Positions 1 through 9,335 of a stretch of 64,000 nucleotides of DNA are shown here, piece after piece. How positions within the stretch are numbered: the first letter of the stretch is position 1; each line of letters opens with the position of its first letter. The DNA comes from Alloalcanivorax marinus (GTDB lineage Bacteria > Pseudomonadota > Gammaproteobacteria > Pseudomonadales > Alcanivoracaceae), in NCBI RefSeq assembly GCF_016785095.1, contig NZ_JAEKJB010000015.1, positions 327,267 through 391,266 on the forward strand. Reading direction: 5' to 3'. The notes below the pieces were generated by a model. It was not told where the DNA came from. It ran no database searches and worked only from the letters and a program-made list of their open reading frames with translations. The position numbers were made by a program, and so were the translations under genes.

Positions 1-1133
1 GTCCAGATGGTCGGTTGAATCCAGTTACCGTCGCGCAGTGTTTCCGGCATATCCGGCACGCCGCCACCGGTAATGATCTCGGCGCCCTCGGCACGTGCCT
101 TGTCGTAATAGGAAAGCACCTTGTCCTGATGCACACGGCTGATCAGCGGACCAAAGCTGACAGCGTCGTCCTGCCACCAGCCCATGGTCAGTTGCTCCGC
201 GCCCTTCTTGAGCCGATCGACGAATTCCTCGAAACGGGAGCGATGCACGTACATCCGCTCGGTACCCAGACAGACCTGGCCACAATTGGCGAATGCCGAT
301 CGCAAAGTACCTTCGATGGCCTTGTCCATGTCCGCCTCGGCGAACACGATGCCGGCGTTTTTGCCGCCCATCTCGAAAGACAGCGGCGTCAAACCATGGG
401 ACGCGGCCTTCATGATCTGGCTGCCGGTGGCGGTTTCCCCGGTAAACGTAATGCCATCCACGCCCTCGTGGCGGGTCAGCATCTCGCCCACGGAATCACC
501 ACCGAAGCCATGTACCACGTTGTAGACCCCCCGGGGGATGCCCACTTCGTTCATGACTTCGCCAAGCAGCGCGGCGGTATGCGGGGTCTCTTCGGAAGGT
601 TTGACCACCACCGTGTTCCCGCAGGCAAGCGCCGGGCCGACCTTCCAGGTCATCAACAACAGCGGCAGGTTCCAGGGCGCGATCACCGCGATCACCCCAC
701 GCGGTTTGCGCACCGCGTAGTTGACCGCGCCGGCGCCATCCGGCGTATCCATATGGAAGGATTCGGTGGGTACGTTACGTACCAGGTCGGCGAACACCTT
801 GAAGTTGGCGGCGCCGCGCGGGATATCGATGTGCGATGCCATCGACTTGGGTTTGCCGGTATCCAGGCACTCCGCTTCCAGGAAATCATCGAATCGTTCG
901 TTGATGCGATCCGCCACCCGGTGCAACAACGCCATGCGACGCTCCACCGGCATGCTGGCCCACTCACCGCGCAGTGCCGCGTTAGCCGCCGCGACGGCGT
1001 CGTCCACCTCCTGACGGCCGCCTTCGCAGACCATGGCGATCAACTCTCCATTGGCCGGGTTGCGATCCTCGAAAGTCCTGCCGCTGGCGGACGTGACGTA
1101 CTCGCCGTTGATGAAATGCTTGATCTGTTTCAT
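1..1133 (-). CDS. 2-hydroxymuconic semialdehyde dehydrogenase-type aldehyde dehydrogenase (C-terminus beyond window)
   Basis: NAD-dependent aldehyde dehydrogenase that would oxidise the semialdehyde made by meta ring cleavage to the dicarboxylate. The 377 visible codons begin MKQIKHFINGEYV and contain the family's HIDIPRGAANFKVFAD and PWNLPLLLMTWK stretches, which resemble XylG/DmpC enzymes. The catalytic Glu lies in FEMGGKN (about residue 254) and the nucleophile Cys in GQVCLGTER (about residue 288). The start at 1133 has GAGGAAC upstream. About 110 C-terminal residues fall outside the window. It is last in the aromatic cluster but separated from it by a terminator, so it probably has its own promoter in the AT-rich stretch 1200-1275. 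The substrate is inferred from family and neighbours. Confidence 0.88.
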   Translation of the reverse strand, partial: MKQIKHFINGEYVTSASGRTFEDRNPANGELIAMVCEGGRQEVDDAVAAANAALRGEWASMPVERRMALLHRVADRINERFDDFLEAECLDTGKPKSMASHIDIPRGAANFKVFADLVRNVPTESFHMDTPDGAGAVNYAVRKPRGVIAVIAPWNLPLLLMTWKVGPALACGNTVVVKPSEETPHTAALLGEVMNEVGIPRGVYNVVHGFGGDSVGEMLTRHEGVDGITFTGETATGSQIMKAASHGLTPLSFEMGGKNAGIVFAEADMDKAIEGTLRSAFANCGQVCLGTERMYVHRSRFEEFVDRLKKGAEQLTMGWWQDDAVSFGPLISRVHQDKVLSYYDKARAEGAEIITGGGVPDMPETLRDGNWIQPTIW

Positions 1134-1276
1134 AAGTTCCTCAATCTCACTTAGGGGCGCGCCTGAGCGCTTCCCTGATACAAAGTCCGCCCCTCAGCGG
1201 CGTATAGCCTGTGTATCCATTGAACAAAGCGAATATCTGGATAATGCGAACAAATATCGATTTTTTATTTTTGGAC

Positions 1277-1311
1277 AAAAAAAAGGCTCGCGGCGCACCC
1301 GGGTACGCCGC
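1277..1311 (-). terminator. Rho-independent terminator after the extradiol dioxygenase gene
   Basis: On the minus strand GCGGCG, a 10-nt loop and CGCCGC (1290-1311) are followed by a run of eight T (complement of 1277-1284). It sits 14 bases past the stop of the extradiol dioxygenase and before the aldehyde dehydrogenase. Confidence 0.7.
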
Positions 1312-1324
1312 CTGGTCCGCCGGA

Positions 1325-2176
1325 TCATTTGAATTCCTTGATGTTGGGTTTGGCTCCCCACATGCAAAAGCCCAACGGTTCAGCCGGAAACTGACGCGGT
1401 CGGTAATCCTCATCCTCGATGCTGCGCACGCCGCTGGAGTATTCGTAGACCATTCCTTCCGGGCCTTCGAAATAGAGGAACATGGCGCTTGAAGTCGGGT
1501 GCCTTCCAGGTCCGAAAGTGATGGGAATATCTCTCTCGGAAAGGAAGTACCAACTGCGCATGATGTCATCGACGCTTTCCACCTGATGGTTTATGTGTTG
1601 AACCCCGGGCCGGTCGGACGGGAATAGCGCGATTTTGTGATGAATCTCATCGATACGCAGTAACGGCGAGTCACCAATCCAGTCCGATACCCTGGCCCCC
1701 ATGATGCGGGTCCAGAATTTTTCATCACGGGCCGGGTCCCGGGAGCGCAGACCGATGTGAGAGAAACCGGAGATGCCGGCATCCCGCGAAGGGAAATAGC
1801 GCCAACCGGAATGAAAGGGACGGTGCACGAGTTCGATACGATTACCGGACGGATCGTGGAACACCAGCAAATCACGAACAAACCGGGCTTCGCACTCGGA
1901 ATCACTCCCCCAATGCGTCGACACTCCGGCTTCTTCCAAATCGCGCTTGGCCTGTTCCATCTCCTCCATGCTGCTGATTTCGAAGCCGGTGGCATGGTCA
2001 TTCGGATCGCCATCAAAATAAACCAGGGTATGATCGCGATCGTCGGACCGGAAATAGACAGCCCCATCGAGGGCACGTACCTTCTGCAAGCCCAGAATAT
2101 CAACACAGTAACGGGTTGCCTGATCCAGGTCGGCGGTGCCCAATCTTACGTAACGAATATCGTGCAGGTTGATCAT
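1325..2176 (-). CDS. Extradiol (type I, VOC-fold) ring-cleavage dioxygenase
   Basis: Predicted Fe(II) dioxygenase opening a catechol-type ring next to the hydroxyls. At 283 aa it has the usual two-domain vicinal-oxygen-chelate layout. The first repeat (about 5-118) ends HDPSGNRIELVHRP. The catalytic second repeat starts at about 137 (FSHIGLRSRD). Likely metal ligands are His140, His194 (GVQHINHQV) and Glu245 (GMVYEYSSG), the 2-His-1-carboxylate set. It lies 18 bp after the reductase gene and is followed by a terminator. Its place between ring dioxygenase genes and a muconic-semialdehyde-type dehydrogenase supports a meta-cleavage role. The exact substrate cannot be read from sequence. Confidence 0.88.
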   Translation of the reverse strand: MINLHDIRYVRLGTADLDQATRYCVDILGLQKVRALDGAVYFRSDDRDHTLVYFDGDPNDHATGFEISSMEEMEQAKRDLEEAGVSTHWGSDSECEARFVRDLLVFHDPSGNRIELVHRPFHSGWRYFPSRDAGISGFSHIGLRSRDPARDEKFWTRIMGARVSDWIGDSPLLRIDEIHHKIALFPSDRPGVQHINHQVESVDDIMRSWYFLSERDIPITFGPGRHPTSSAMFLYFEGPEGMVYEYSSGVRSIEDEDYRPRQFPAEPLGFCMWGAKPNIKEFK

Positions 2177-2194
2177 GATGCTCTCCTCGTTGTT

Positions 2195-3214
2195 CTATTT
2201 TTCCGAGGGCAGGAATTTCTCGGCGAAGATCCGGTTCTCTGGCAGTCCCAGCTCGACCAACGCATGGCGTGCCGCTTCGATCATCGGCGGCGGGCCACAC
2301 AGATAGGCATCCGCCAGGGAAGGGTCGTCGAGGTTCTGTTGCGCGATCAGATCAGTGACAAAGCCGACTTTGCCAAGCCAGTCGCCATCGCCCGCCACCA
2401 CCGCGGTCTCCACCGCGACCCAATCACCGTAGTCGGCCAACCGGCGCAGCGCGAACAGCTCGCCCGGATGGTTTGCTCCATACAGAACACGCACCTTAGG
2501 TGGTCGAGCCTGGTCGGCGCGCAGCTTCTCCAGCATGCTCAGGATCGGAGCGAGGCCGGTACCGCCGGCCACCATAAGCAGCTCTCCACCGCGCGGCGAG
2601 CGGAGGAAGAACTGTCCGTAAGGACCTTCCACCCGTACGCTGTCACCAACCCGGGCCTGGTGCCGTAACCAGTCGCTCATCGAGCCGCTGTCCAACAGGC
2701 GCACGAAGAACTCCATGGCCCCCGGCTTCAATGGCGAGTTGGCGAAGGAATAGCTGCGTGACGCCACTTTCCCCGGCACGGACAGATTGACGTACTGACC
2801 GGGCAGAAACGGGAGCGGTTCTCCATCGCCCTCCAACACCAACCGCATGACGTTGTCGGCCACCGCTTCCAGAGCCGTCACACTCGCCGTCAAACAGGCC
2901 ATTTCCTTATTCAGCAGCGACATCGGGTAGCCGAATTGGAGCACCAGGTCGCCGCGCGGTCGCGCCTGGCAGGACAAGACATAGCCCTGTTCCTCTTCAT
3001 CCTCGCTAAGCGCCTCGTCGCTGAAATCACCGAGATCGCATTCGCCATCGCTGAGGTAGGCCTTGCACACACCGCAAGCACCTTCACGACAGTCGGTTTC
3101 CAGGGTCAGGCCACTGCGCAAGGCGGCCTGGTATACGGTTTCGAACGACGACGAAGTGAATCGCGAGGTGCCGCCGTCCTCGAACACGCAAGTAATATGG
3201 TGTTTGCTCGACAT
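2195..3214 (-). CDS. Dioxygenase reductase: [2Fe-2S] ferredoxin plus FAD/NAD(P) domain (BenC type)
   Basis: Passes electrons from NADH through FAD and a plant-type [2Fe-2S] centre to the terminal dioxygenase encoded nearby. Cluster cysteines are 42, 47, 50 (CREGACGVC) and 82. The FAD motif RSYSF is at about 153-157 and the nucleotide motif GGTGLAPI at about 217-224. Ferredoxin domain first and FNR-like domain second, in 339 aa, is the arrangement of benzoate/toluate dioxygenase reductases. It follows the alcohol dehydrogenase gene with 11 bp between, in the same operon. Confidence 0.92.
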   Translation of the reverse strand: MSSKHHITCVFEDGGTSRFTSSSFETVYQAALRSGLTLETDCREGACGVCKAYLSDGECDLGDFSDEALSEDEEEQGYVLSCQARPRGDLVLQFGYPMSLLNKEMACLTASVTALEAVADNVMRLVLEGDGEPLPFLPGQYVNLSVPGKVASRSYSFANSPLKPGAMEFFVRLLDSGSMSDWLRHQARVGDSVRVEGPYGQFFLRSPRGGELLMVAGGTGLAPILSMLEKLRADQARPPKVRVLYGANHPGELFALRRLADYGDWVAVETAVVAGDGDWLGKVGFVTDLIAQQNLDDPSLADAYLCGPPPMIEAARHALVELGLPENRIFAEKFLPSEK

Positions 3215-3225
3215 ACCATGGCTCC

Positions 3226-4263
3226 TTATGTATCCATCGCCAGCAACGGTTTCACCGCCTGCCCCCGCAGCACCAGGTCAAAGGCACTGGCGCCGTCCTT
3301 GAGCGGCACCACATGCGAAACCAGTGGCGTCAGATCGACACGGCCATCGAGCACCAGATCACCGGCCTGCTGCCAGCTACGCCAGATACGACGACCATGG
3401 ATGTTGTGAATGGTGGGGCCGGTGCGCAGCCAGGTGGTCAGATCAATGGCCACCGGATTCGCCGGCGCGCCGATCAGCCGGTAATCCCCTCCCCTGCGCA
3501 GGGCATCCAGCGAAGCGAACAACCCCGCTTCGGCGCCGGTCAGTTCGATCGCCACGTCGACGCCCTCATTACGAGTCACCGCCCGCGTGGTTTGCACCAG
3601 ATCCCGCTCAGCCGGATTCACGCAGAGATCCGCTCCCAACGCTTCGGCGGTGGCCAGCCGCAACGGATTAAGGTCCGCGGCAATCACCTGACGGGCGCCC
3701 AGCGCCTTGGCCACCGCCACCGCCATCAGACCAATCGGGCCACAGCCATTGACCAGCACCCGTTGACCGGCCACCCCGGTGCCTTCGTTACAGGCATGCA
3801 CGGCGATACCAAAGGGTTCCATCATCGCCGACAGACGCGGGGAAAAATCCGGCGGGTTGACCCACACAATGCTCGCGGGCACCACCAACCATTCGGCGAA
3901 ACCACCATCCACATCAATGCCCGGGTAACGGGTGTGCGCGCACAGATGTTTTTGATCCATCAGGCACTGCCGGCACTGGCCACAATAGATATGGCTTTCC
4001 AGGCTGACCTGGTCGCCGGGGCGCATTCCCTGAACCCCTTCCCCCAGAGTCTCCACCACCGCGCATACCTCGTGCCCGAGCACTCTTGGCAGGACCATGC
4101 GCCGGGCCATCCTCGGCGCCCAGTGATAGATATGCATATCCGTGCCACACAGACCCGCGTAGCGTACCCGCAGCAGCACTTCACCGGGCCCGGGTTCGGG
4201 CACGTCCATTTCCCGTAGTTCGATGCCGTTCACCGTTGCCTCGGTCTTACACAGCGCAAGCAT
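3226..4263 (-). CDS. Zinc-dependent medium-chain alcohol dehydrogenase (threonine dehydrogenase-like)
   Basis: NAD(P)-dependent MDR dehydrogenase. Catalytic zinc ligands are visible in GLCGTDMH and GHEVCAVVE. The structural zinc site is the cysteine group CGQCRQCLMDQKHLC, and the Rossmann motif is NGCGPIGLMAV. I chose the ATG at 4263 (345 aa) because GGAGAGA precedes it; the frame stays open to 4290, inside the beta-subunit gene. Its position suggests it oxidises the cis-diol made by the dioxygenase, a step done by an SDR (BenD) in benzoate operons, or a side-chain alcohol. That role is inference. Confidence 0.88.
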   Translation of the reverse strand: MLALCKTEATVNGIELREMDVPEPGPGEVLLRVRYAGLCGTDMHIYHWAPRMARRMVLPRVLGHEVCAVVETLGEGVQGMRPGDQVSLESHIYCGQCRQCLMDQKHLCAHTRYPGIDVDGGFAEWLVVPASIVWVNPPDFSPRLSAMMEPFGIAVHACNEGTGVAGQRVLVNGCGPIGLMAVAVAKALGARQVIAADLNPLRLATAEALGADLCVNPAERDLVQTTRAVTRNEGVDVAIELTGAEAGLFASLDALRRGGDYRLIGAPANPVAIDLTTWLRTGPTIHNIHGRRIWRSWQQAGDLVLDGRVDLTPLVSHVVPLKDGASAFDLVLRGQAVKPLLAMDT

Positions 4264-4286
4264 GCTTCTCTCCAAACCCTCAAGGG

Positions 4287-4796
4287 TCACACGTTGTAGA
4301 CATCCACAGTGCCGTCGATGACCGTTTCCAACAGCGTCGCCGTCTTCGCGGCAATCAGCAGTCGGCCGTCGCGTTCCAGCAAGCGATAGTCGTACCAGAC
4401 ACCGCGCGTCGTAACGCCTGTACGCGGGTCCATGGTCACGACGGTCGCCTTGGCGAGCACTCTTAGCTCGCCCCCCTGGTCCTCGACGACGCGCACGCTG
4501 CCGACCGTGTGGCAGGTGGTAGGCAACGGGGTGGAGGCATAGGAATCGCCGGAGCTGAACCGGAACACACGGTCTTCAATGCCACGTTGCGGCAAGTAGA
4601 TCAGACTGATCTCGCGTTTCGGGTCCTGGGTGGTTTCATCCTCGTTGCGCCAGGCCGGTACCCAGAACACGGAGTCCTCGGTGTACATATCCACCCATTC
4701 CCGCCAACGGCGGCGGTCAATGTGATCGGCCTCTTCGGCAAGCAGTGCATTGACCTGGAGAAACCGTTGATACTGCTGTTCGATGGTCGCGGTCAT
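4287..4796 (-). CDS. Ring-hydroxylating dioxygenase beta (small) subunit
   Basis: Structural subunit of a Rieske dioxygenase, 169 aa from the ATG at 4796, which overlaps the alpha-subunit stop by one base (TGATG) with GAGGAGAAG upstream. Family features include IDRRRWREWVDMYTED near the N-terminus and the C-terminal RLLIAAKTATLLETVIDGTVDVYNV, as in BenB/XylY proteins. The open frame runs further upstream (to 4871) inside the alpha gene, but those codons have no ribosome site. It pairs with the alpha subunit upstream as an alpha-n beta-n oxygenase. Confidence 0.9.
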   Translation of the reverse strand: MTATIEQQYQRFLQVNALLAEEADHIDRRRWREWVDMYTEDSVFWVPAWRNEDETTQDPKREISLIYLPQRGIEDRVFRFSSGDSYASTPLPTTCHTVGSVRVVEDQGGELRVLAKATVVTMDPRTGVTTRGVWYDYRLLERDGRLLIAAKTATLLETVIDGTVDVYNV

Positions 4797-6166
4797 CAGT
4801 GCTTCTCCTCGTCGTTCATACGCTCCAGCCATTTGCGATAGAAACTGTAATAGAGCGTCTCGAAATCCCAATCCTGATTACTGGTGACCGGATTCAGACC
4901 GATCTTCCTGGCCCCCTCGTCCGGCCCGTGCTGCATCGTCTCGATCCCGCGAGTGACCTCGGTCCAGGGCGACAATTCGCCGTGCGCGCCTTTCTGGCAA
5001 TCTTCCAGAGCGGCAAGGTCATCGGGTGTGGCCATGCCGGTAACCATGTAGAAATCCTCGAATTTTCGGATTCTCGCTTCCCGGGCTTCGTCACTTTCGC
5101 CACGTGGCGCGATGCAATACACGGTCACCAGGGTGCGATCCACCGACAACGGGCGGAACACGCGAATCTGGGTGGACGGCTGGTCCATCAACAGCACGTT
5201 GGGGAACAGCAGCAAGTTACGGCCGCGGCCGATCATCCAGTTGACATTTTCTTCCGGCAGGCGGCTGAGCAGTTCCTCACGGGCCTCCCAAAGTGGCCCG
5301 ACTTCGGGCGTGGCGCGCTCCGCCCAAATCAACATGTGGCCATTGTCCAGGTCGTAGCATCCGGTTGGCACCACACCCGCGATACGCCCCGCTTCGGTCT
5401 TCGCCATTCCCTCTCGGCCCTGGCGCTCCTCACGCTGTGCCACGGTGGAGGCGAACACCCGATGCACGGTGCTCACGTGGTAGCCGTCCACGCCATTTTC
5501 GGCTTGCATCTTCCAGTTGCCGCGAATCACATAATCAGAGGCGCCACCAATCACCTCGATACCCTGGGGCGACTGGTCGGCCAGCATGTCGATGAACACC
5601 TTCGCCTCGCCCAGATGATCTTCCAATTCAGGAACCTCTGCCTCCAGGCTACCGAATACGAAGCCACGATAGGCGGCGATACGCCCGATCTTCTTGAGAC
5701 TGGCACGGGTCTTGTCGAAACCTTCCGGCCATCCGGTCTTCTCGTTCTTGACCCGGGTGCAACGGCCTTCGGTGTTGTAGCACCAGCCATGAAAGCGGCA
5801 ACGCAGGGTTCGGGCATTGCCCTGGCGGCGATCAGTAAGAAGCGCGCCACGATGGGCACAGGCATTGATGAAGCCGTTCACCGAACCATCCTTGTCACGA
5901 ATCACCAGCACCGGCTGGCGGCCGATGTGGGTGGAAAAGTAATCACCATGGTTCTCGATCTGGCTTTCATGGCACAGGAACACCCAGTCCTTTTCGAAAA
6001 CATTTTCGATCTCTTTTTCGAAAAGCCCTTGATCGGTGTAGAAGCGGCGATCAACACGATAGACACCTTCCTCCACACGATTGTCGATCATCGCATTGGG
6101 GTCCAGGATTTCGTTTTCCGGGCCATTGTCCTGCCGGACTTCCAGCTTATGAACTTTGGAATTCAT
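4796..6166 (-). CDS. Aromatic ring-hydroxylating dioxygenase alpha (large) subunit, BenA-like
   Basis: Catalytic subunit that adds both atoms of O2 to an aromatic ring, 456 aa. The Rieske site is C103-x-H105 and C123-x2-H126 (CRFHGWC). The mononuclear iron site includes Asp227, His230 and His235 in ENGVDGYHVSTVH. The fold resembles the benzoate/anthranilate/toluate group and fits the BenC-type reductase in the same operon. The start at 6166 (MNSKVHKL) has AGAGAGTG upstream; the open frame continues into the TRAP permease gene and is not used. The ring substrate, probably an aromatic carboxylate, is inferred from family and the anion-type transporter. Confidence 0.92.
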   Translation of the reverse strand: MNSKVHKLEVRQDNGPENEILDPNAMIDNRVEEGVYRVDRRFYTDQGLFEKEIENVFEKDWVFLCHESQIENHGDYFSTHIGRQPVLVIRDKDGSVNGFINACAHRGALLTDRRQGNARTLRCRFHGWCYNTEGRCTRVKNEKTGWPEGFDKTRASLKKIGRIAAYRGFVFGSLEAEVPELEDHLGEAKVFIDMLADQSPQGIEVIGGASDYVIRGNWKMQAENGVDGYHVSTVHRVFASTVAQREERQGREGMAKTEAGRIAGVVPTGCYDLDNGHMLIWAERATPEVGPLWEAREELLSRLPEENVNWMIGRGRNLLLFPNVLLMDQPSTQIRVFRPLSVDRTLVTVYCIAPRGESDEAREARIRKFEDFYMVTGMATPDDLAALEDCQKGAHGELSPWTEVTRGIETMQHGPDEGARKIGLNPVTSNQDWDFETLYYSFYRKWLERMNDEEKH

Positions 6167-6186
6167 GACATTCACTCTCTTTTTTT

Positions 6187-8196
6187 CTAATCGGTTATGA
6201 CCACCGTTCGCGATGCCTGTCCGCGCGAACGGCTCCAACAAAACACCACCAGAATGGCGGCCAGTACCAATCCAATAGTATCGGTGGGCACCTGCTGGAA
6301 AATCTTCAGGGCACCGTCCTCGGGTACGATGAGCATCAAACCGGCGAGCCCGGAAAGCACTCTTACCTGCCACCGGATTGCACGGAACAGGTAACCTTCG
6401 ATGGCGGCGGCGATCATCAGAAAACCGAGCATGGCGGTAATAAAGGCAACACCCGCCGTTACCCATTCCGCACCGCTCATGTTTCCATGCAGCAGCAAGG
6501 GCGGGCACGCCACGAACACGAACGGCACCAGGAAGGCAGTCGCGCCGAAACGTATCGATTGCCAGCCGGAACGCATGAACGGCGCGCCGGCCATGGAGGC
6601 GGCGGCGAATGACGCCAGACAGACCGGCGGCGTGATCATCGACAACACACCGAAATAGAGCACGAACAAATGGCTGGCGAGGGGATCGAAGCCGGCGGCG
6701 GCCAGTGAAGGCGCGATCAGCGTCGCCATCAACACGTATACGGCGGTGGTTGGCATGCCCATGCCAAAGAGAATGGCGGTGATCGCCGCCACCAGCAGCA
6801 GAACGATCGGTAGCGGTCCGGCGAGGTCGGCTATGCTCAAGCCCAGGGAAAAACTCAGACCGGTGATCGACAGGACACCGACGATGATGCCCGCGGCGGC
6901 GGTAATCGCGATGATCTCCAGCAGACTTTTCCCGGCAGCCTCGAAAATGCCGACGATGACGCCTGGAGTGACTTTATGCTCGCCGACCATGGCGGCGGCC
7001 ACGAACGTGACCACCAGGCTCGCGAAAGCGGCTTTTTCCGGTGTCCAGCGCAGCGCGAACAGGATCACCATGAGCAAAGCAATGGGCAGAAGAAAGGGCC
7101 AATAGCGGCGTAGAGTACGCTTCGCGTCAGGTCGTTCCTCGGCCGTCATCGGCCGAATCCCGGAGCGGGCGGCGTGCAGGTGCACCTGCACCAGCAATGC
7201 CATGTAAAACAGAATCGCGGGAATCAGGGCCGCCAGGGCCACATCCACGTAGGAGATACCCAGGAACTCAGCCATGATGAAGGCGGCGGCGCCCATGATC
7301 GGCGGTAACAACTGCCCGCCGGTGGAACTCACCGCCTCGACCGCGGCGGCCTGGTCCGCGCGATAGCCGCACCTCTTCATCAGCGGAATGGTGACAATGC
7401 CGGTGGTGGCCACGTTCGCCACCGCACTGCCGGAGATCGAGCCGAACAGCGACGACGCCAGCACCGATGCCTTGGCCGGCCCGCCCCGAAATCGGCCCAT
7501 GGCCGCCAGCGGCAGATCCAGGAACAGCTGCCCGCCACCGAGCCGGAACAGCGCATTACCCAACAGCACGTAGGCAATCACCGTGGACACCACCACCGAC
7601 AGCGGTGTACCAAGAATCCCGGCCGAGTCCAGCTGCAGGTAACCGACCAGGAAGTCGAGGTCCGGGGTCTGCCCGTTGAAGGCACCGGGCATGCTTCCGG
7701 CGAACACCGCGTACAAAAGGCTTACCAGCACAAGGATCACCATCGCCCAGCCAGTGAGACGACGCAGGGCTTCCAGTACCAGCAACAGCGTCAGAGCGGC
7801 CACCGCGATGTTGATGTAATAATCCGTGCCGCTCCCGAGAAAGCCGATCGATACCAGCCACTCATAGCGCACCGCCGTCCACAGACACAGCAATAACGAC
7901 AACGCCATGCACAGGATGTCGTACCAGGCCGGGCGGGTACGCCCCGCGAATCGGGCCAGTAGCGGCTTAAGCAGGAAGGTCGCGCCCAGCCCCAGCCCCA
8001 GCACCGCCAGGGCCGCCTGCTCGCCCCATAAGGCGTAACCGAAATACGAGGGTACGCTGAAGGCATACAGCAACCCCGCCAGCGGGATCGCCGCCAGTAG
8101 CCAGCGCGCCAGACCAGCCCAGAAGCCCTGGAGCCCGGACATGGACTCCCCGGTATCTTCCGCGATGCGCTGCTCGATATCGCTTTCTGTTTTCAC
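6187..8196 (-). CDS. TRAP transporter fused permease (DctQM, TAXI type)
   Basis: Inner-membrane secondary transporter, 669 aa, with the small four-helix Q domain fused to the large M domain. A soluble N-terminus of about 30 residues is followed by many hydrophobic helices. GSISGSAVANVATTGIVTIPLMKR and STGGQLLPPIMGAAAFIMAE are typical of the M domain in TAXI-associated fused permeases. It lies between the binding protein and the dioxygenase genes on one strand, so it likely imports the operon's aromatic or related anionic substrate using an ion gradient. Confidence 0.92.
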   Translation of the reverse strand: MKTESDIEQRIAEDTGESMSGLQGFWAGLARWLLAAIPLAGLLYAFSVPSYFGYALWGEQAALAVLGLGLGATFLLKPLLARFAGRTRPAWYDILCMALSLLLCLWTAVRYEWLVSIGFLGSGTDYYINIAVAALTLLLVLEALRRLTGWAMVILVLVSLLYAVFAGSMPGAFNGQTPDLDFLVGYLQLDSAGILGTPLSVVVSTVIAYVLLGNALFRLGGGQLFLDLPLAAMGRFRGGPAKASVLASSLFGSISGSAVANVATTGIVTIPLMKRCGYRADQAAAVEAVSSTGGQLLPPIMGAAAFIMAEFLGISYVDVALAALIPAILFYMALLVQVHLHAARSGIRPMTAEERPDAKRTLRRYWPFLLPIALLMVILFALRWTPEKAAFASLVVTFVAAAMVGEHKVTPGVIVGIFEAAGKSLLEIIAITAAAGIIVGVLSITGLSFSLGLSIADLAGPLPIVLLLVAAITAILFGMGMPTTAVYVLMATLIAPSLAAAGFDPLASHLFVLYFGVLSMITPPVCLASFAAASMAGAPFMRSGWQSIRFGATAFLVPFVFVACPPLLLHGNMSGAEWVTAGVAFITAMLGFLMIAAAIEGYLFRAIRWQVRVLSGLAGLMLIVPEDGALKIFQQVPTDTIGLVLAAILVVFCWSRSRGQASRTVVITD

Positions 8197-8226
8197 GTCA
8201 TCGTCCTCCAGCGTGCCTGTCGGCGA

Positions 8227-9234
8227 TCAGCGGGCGTCGCGCAGCAGCTTCTGGTCGGCGGCTTCGACGCCGTCGTTCCACAAACCCGCTTCCTGGTAGA
8301 ACCGCTTGGCGCCTTCATGGACCGGCAAGGTGATATCGACACCGATCATCTTTTCCGGCACCCAGCGATTGAACACGCCACTGATGCCTCGCAGGTCCTG
8401 AACGTGCTCGCTGATGGTCTTGACCACGGTGTAGACCTCGTCGTCCGGCACGTCCTTGTTGACGGCGAGATAAAACGGGTAGCTCCAGATGTAGGCGTCG
8501 TCGATCAACCCCACGCTGTCACCGGCCTTGTAGCCCCGGATCTCACCCGCGGGGAATTTCGCGCGTGTGCGCGCCACCGCTTGCGGATCATTATTGAGAC
8601 TGATGAAGCGCACCGGAGTCTGGGCATTGATTTCCTGCACGATGGCCTGCCCCAGAGGGACGCACAGCGCCGCGTCCACGCGACCGTCACCCAAGGCCTG
8701 AACGGCGGTACGCGAGTGAGTCACGGGCACCACGGTAACGTCGTCCCAGGACACGTCGAAGTTGGCCATCTGCGCGGAGGCCAGTTGCTCGCAGGTCTTG
8801 TGGGCGGAAAAGACACCGGAGACACGCTTGCCCTTCAGATCCTTGCCGGTCTTGATGTCGGAATCCGCCGGTACGATCACGCCAAGCTCGTTGGTGAAAC
8901 CGACCGCCGCCAACCGCAGGTTCTTGTAAGCCTGACGATAGCCGGCCCCGCCACTGAAAGCCTCGTGGGCATCGGCGGCGTTGAGCAGGGCAAATTCAGC
9001 ACGGCCGCCGTCCAGTTGTGGCACATAGATCTGGGGGCCGGACATGGGCGCGGCGAGCATGGTGTAGTCGGTGTTCTTGGAAACCACGCTGGAGATGGCT
9101 GAGCCCGTGGTGTGCACGATGGAGCCGGTGGGGGCGGTGAGGATACGAATATTGCCGTCGGCCAGGGCGGCGCCACAGGTAAGACCGAGGAAGGTGGCGA
9201 TGGCGGCGGCCACCAGCCGTTTCAGGTGTCGCAT
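8227..9234 (-). CDS. TAXI family TRAP transporter solute-binding protein
   Basis: Periplasmic receptor delivering substrate to the fused TRAP permease encoded 30 bp downstream. 335 aa with a clear signal peptide (MRHLKRLVAAAIATFLGLTC, cleavage near residue 25). The mature start IRILTAPTGSIVHTTGSAIS and the AALCVPLGQ and DDAYIWSYPFYLAVNKDVPDDEVYTVVKTI stretches match the TAXI group (TRAP-associated extracytoplasmic, immunogenic-protein type). First structural gene after the predicted promoter at 9308-9335, in a row with the catabolic genes. Confidence 0.9.
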   Translation of the reverse strand: MRHLKRLVAAAIATFLGLTCGAALADGNIRILTAPTGSIVHTTGSAISSVVSKNTDYTMLAAPMSGPQIYVPQLDGGRAEFALLNAADAHEAFSGGAGYRQAYKNLRLAAVGFTNELGVIVPADSDIKTGKDLKGKRVSGVFSAHKTCEQLASAQMANFDVSWDDVTVVPVTHSRTAVQALGDGRVDAALCVPLGQAIVQEINAQTPVRFISLNNDPQAVARTRAKFPAGEIRGYKAGDSVGLIDDAYIWSYPFYLAVNKDVPDDEVYTVVKTISEHVQDLRGISGVFNRWVPEKMIGVDITLPVHEGAKRFYQEAGLWNDGVEAADQKLLRDAR

Positions 9235-9307
9235 TACAGTTCTCCGCTTTTCTTCTAGGTATTTTCAGTAGCCCGCCAACGGACGGGCGAAATCGAACCA
9301 TGAGTTC

Positions 9308-9335
9308 ACTATAGCAGCGGAAAACGATATTTCAA
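9308..9335 (-). promoter_or_regulatory. Predicted sigma-70 promoter of the TRAP/dioxygenase operon
   Basis: On the minus strand TTGAAA (complement of 9330-9335), a 16-bp spacer and TATAGT (complement of 9308-9313), about 70 bp before the binding-protein start. Just upstream lies an AT-rich block, 9336-9390, with the word AAATATATAT occurring twice about 33 bp apart, a plausible place for the GntR-family regulator encoded next door to bind. Confidence 0.55.

Noticed and set aside
15..1154. Long plus-strand open frame opposite the first aldehyde dehydrogenase
   Set aside because: His/Arg-rich composition without any domain; the minus strand carries full aldehyde dehydrogenase motifs. High GC creates such mirror frames.
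4799..6190. 463-codon plus-strand open frame across the dioxygenase alpha gene
   Set aside because: Antisense to a gene with complete Rieske and iron motifs; no family features or ribosome site.
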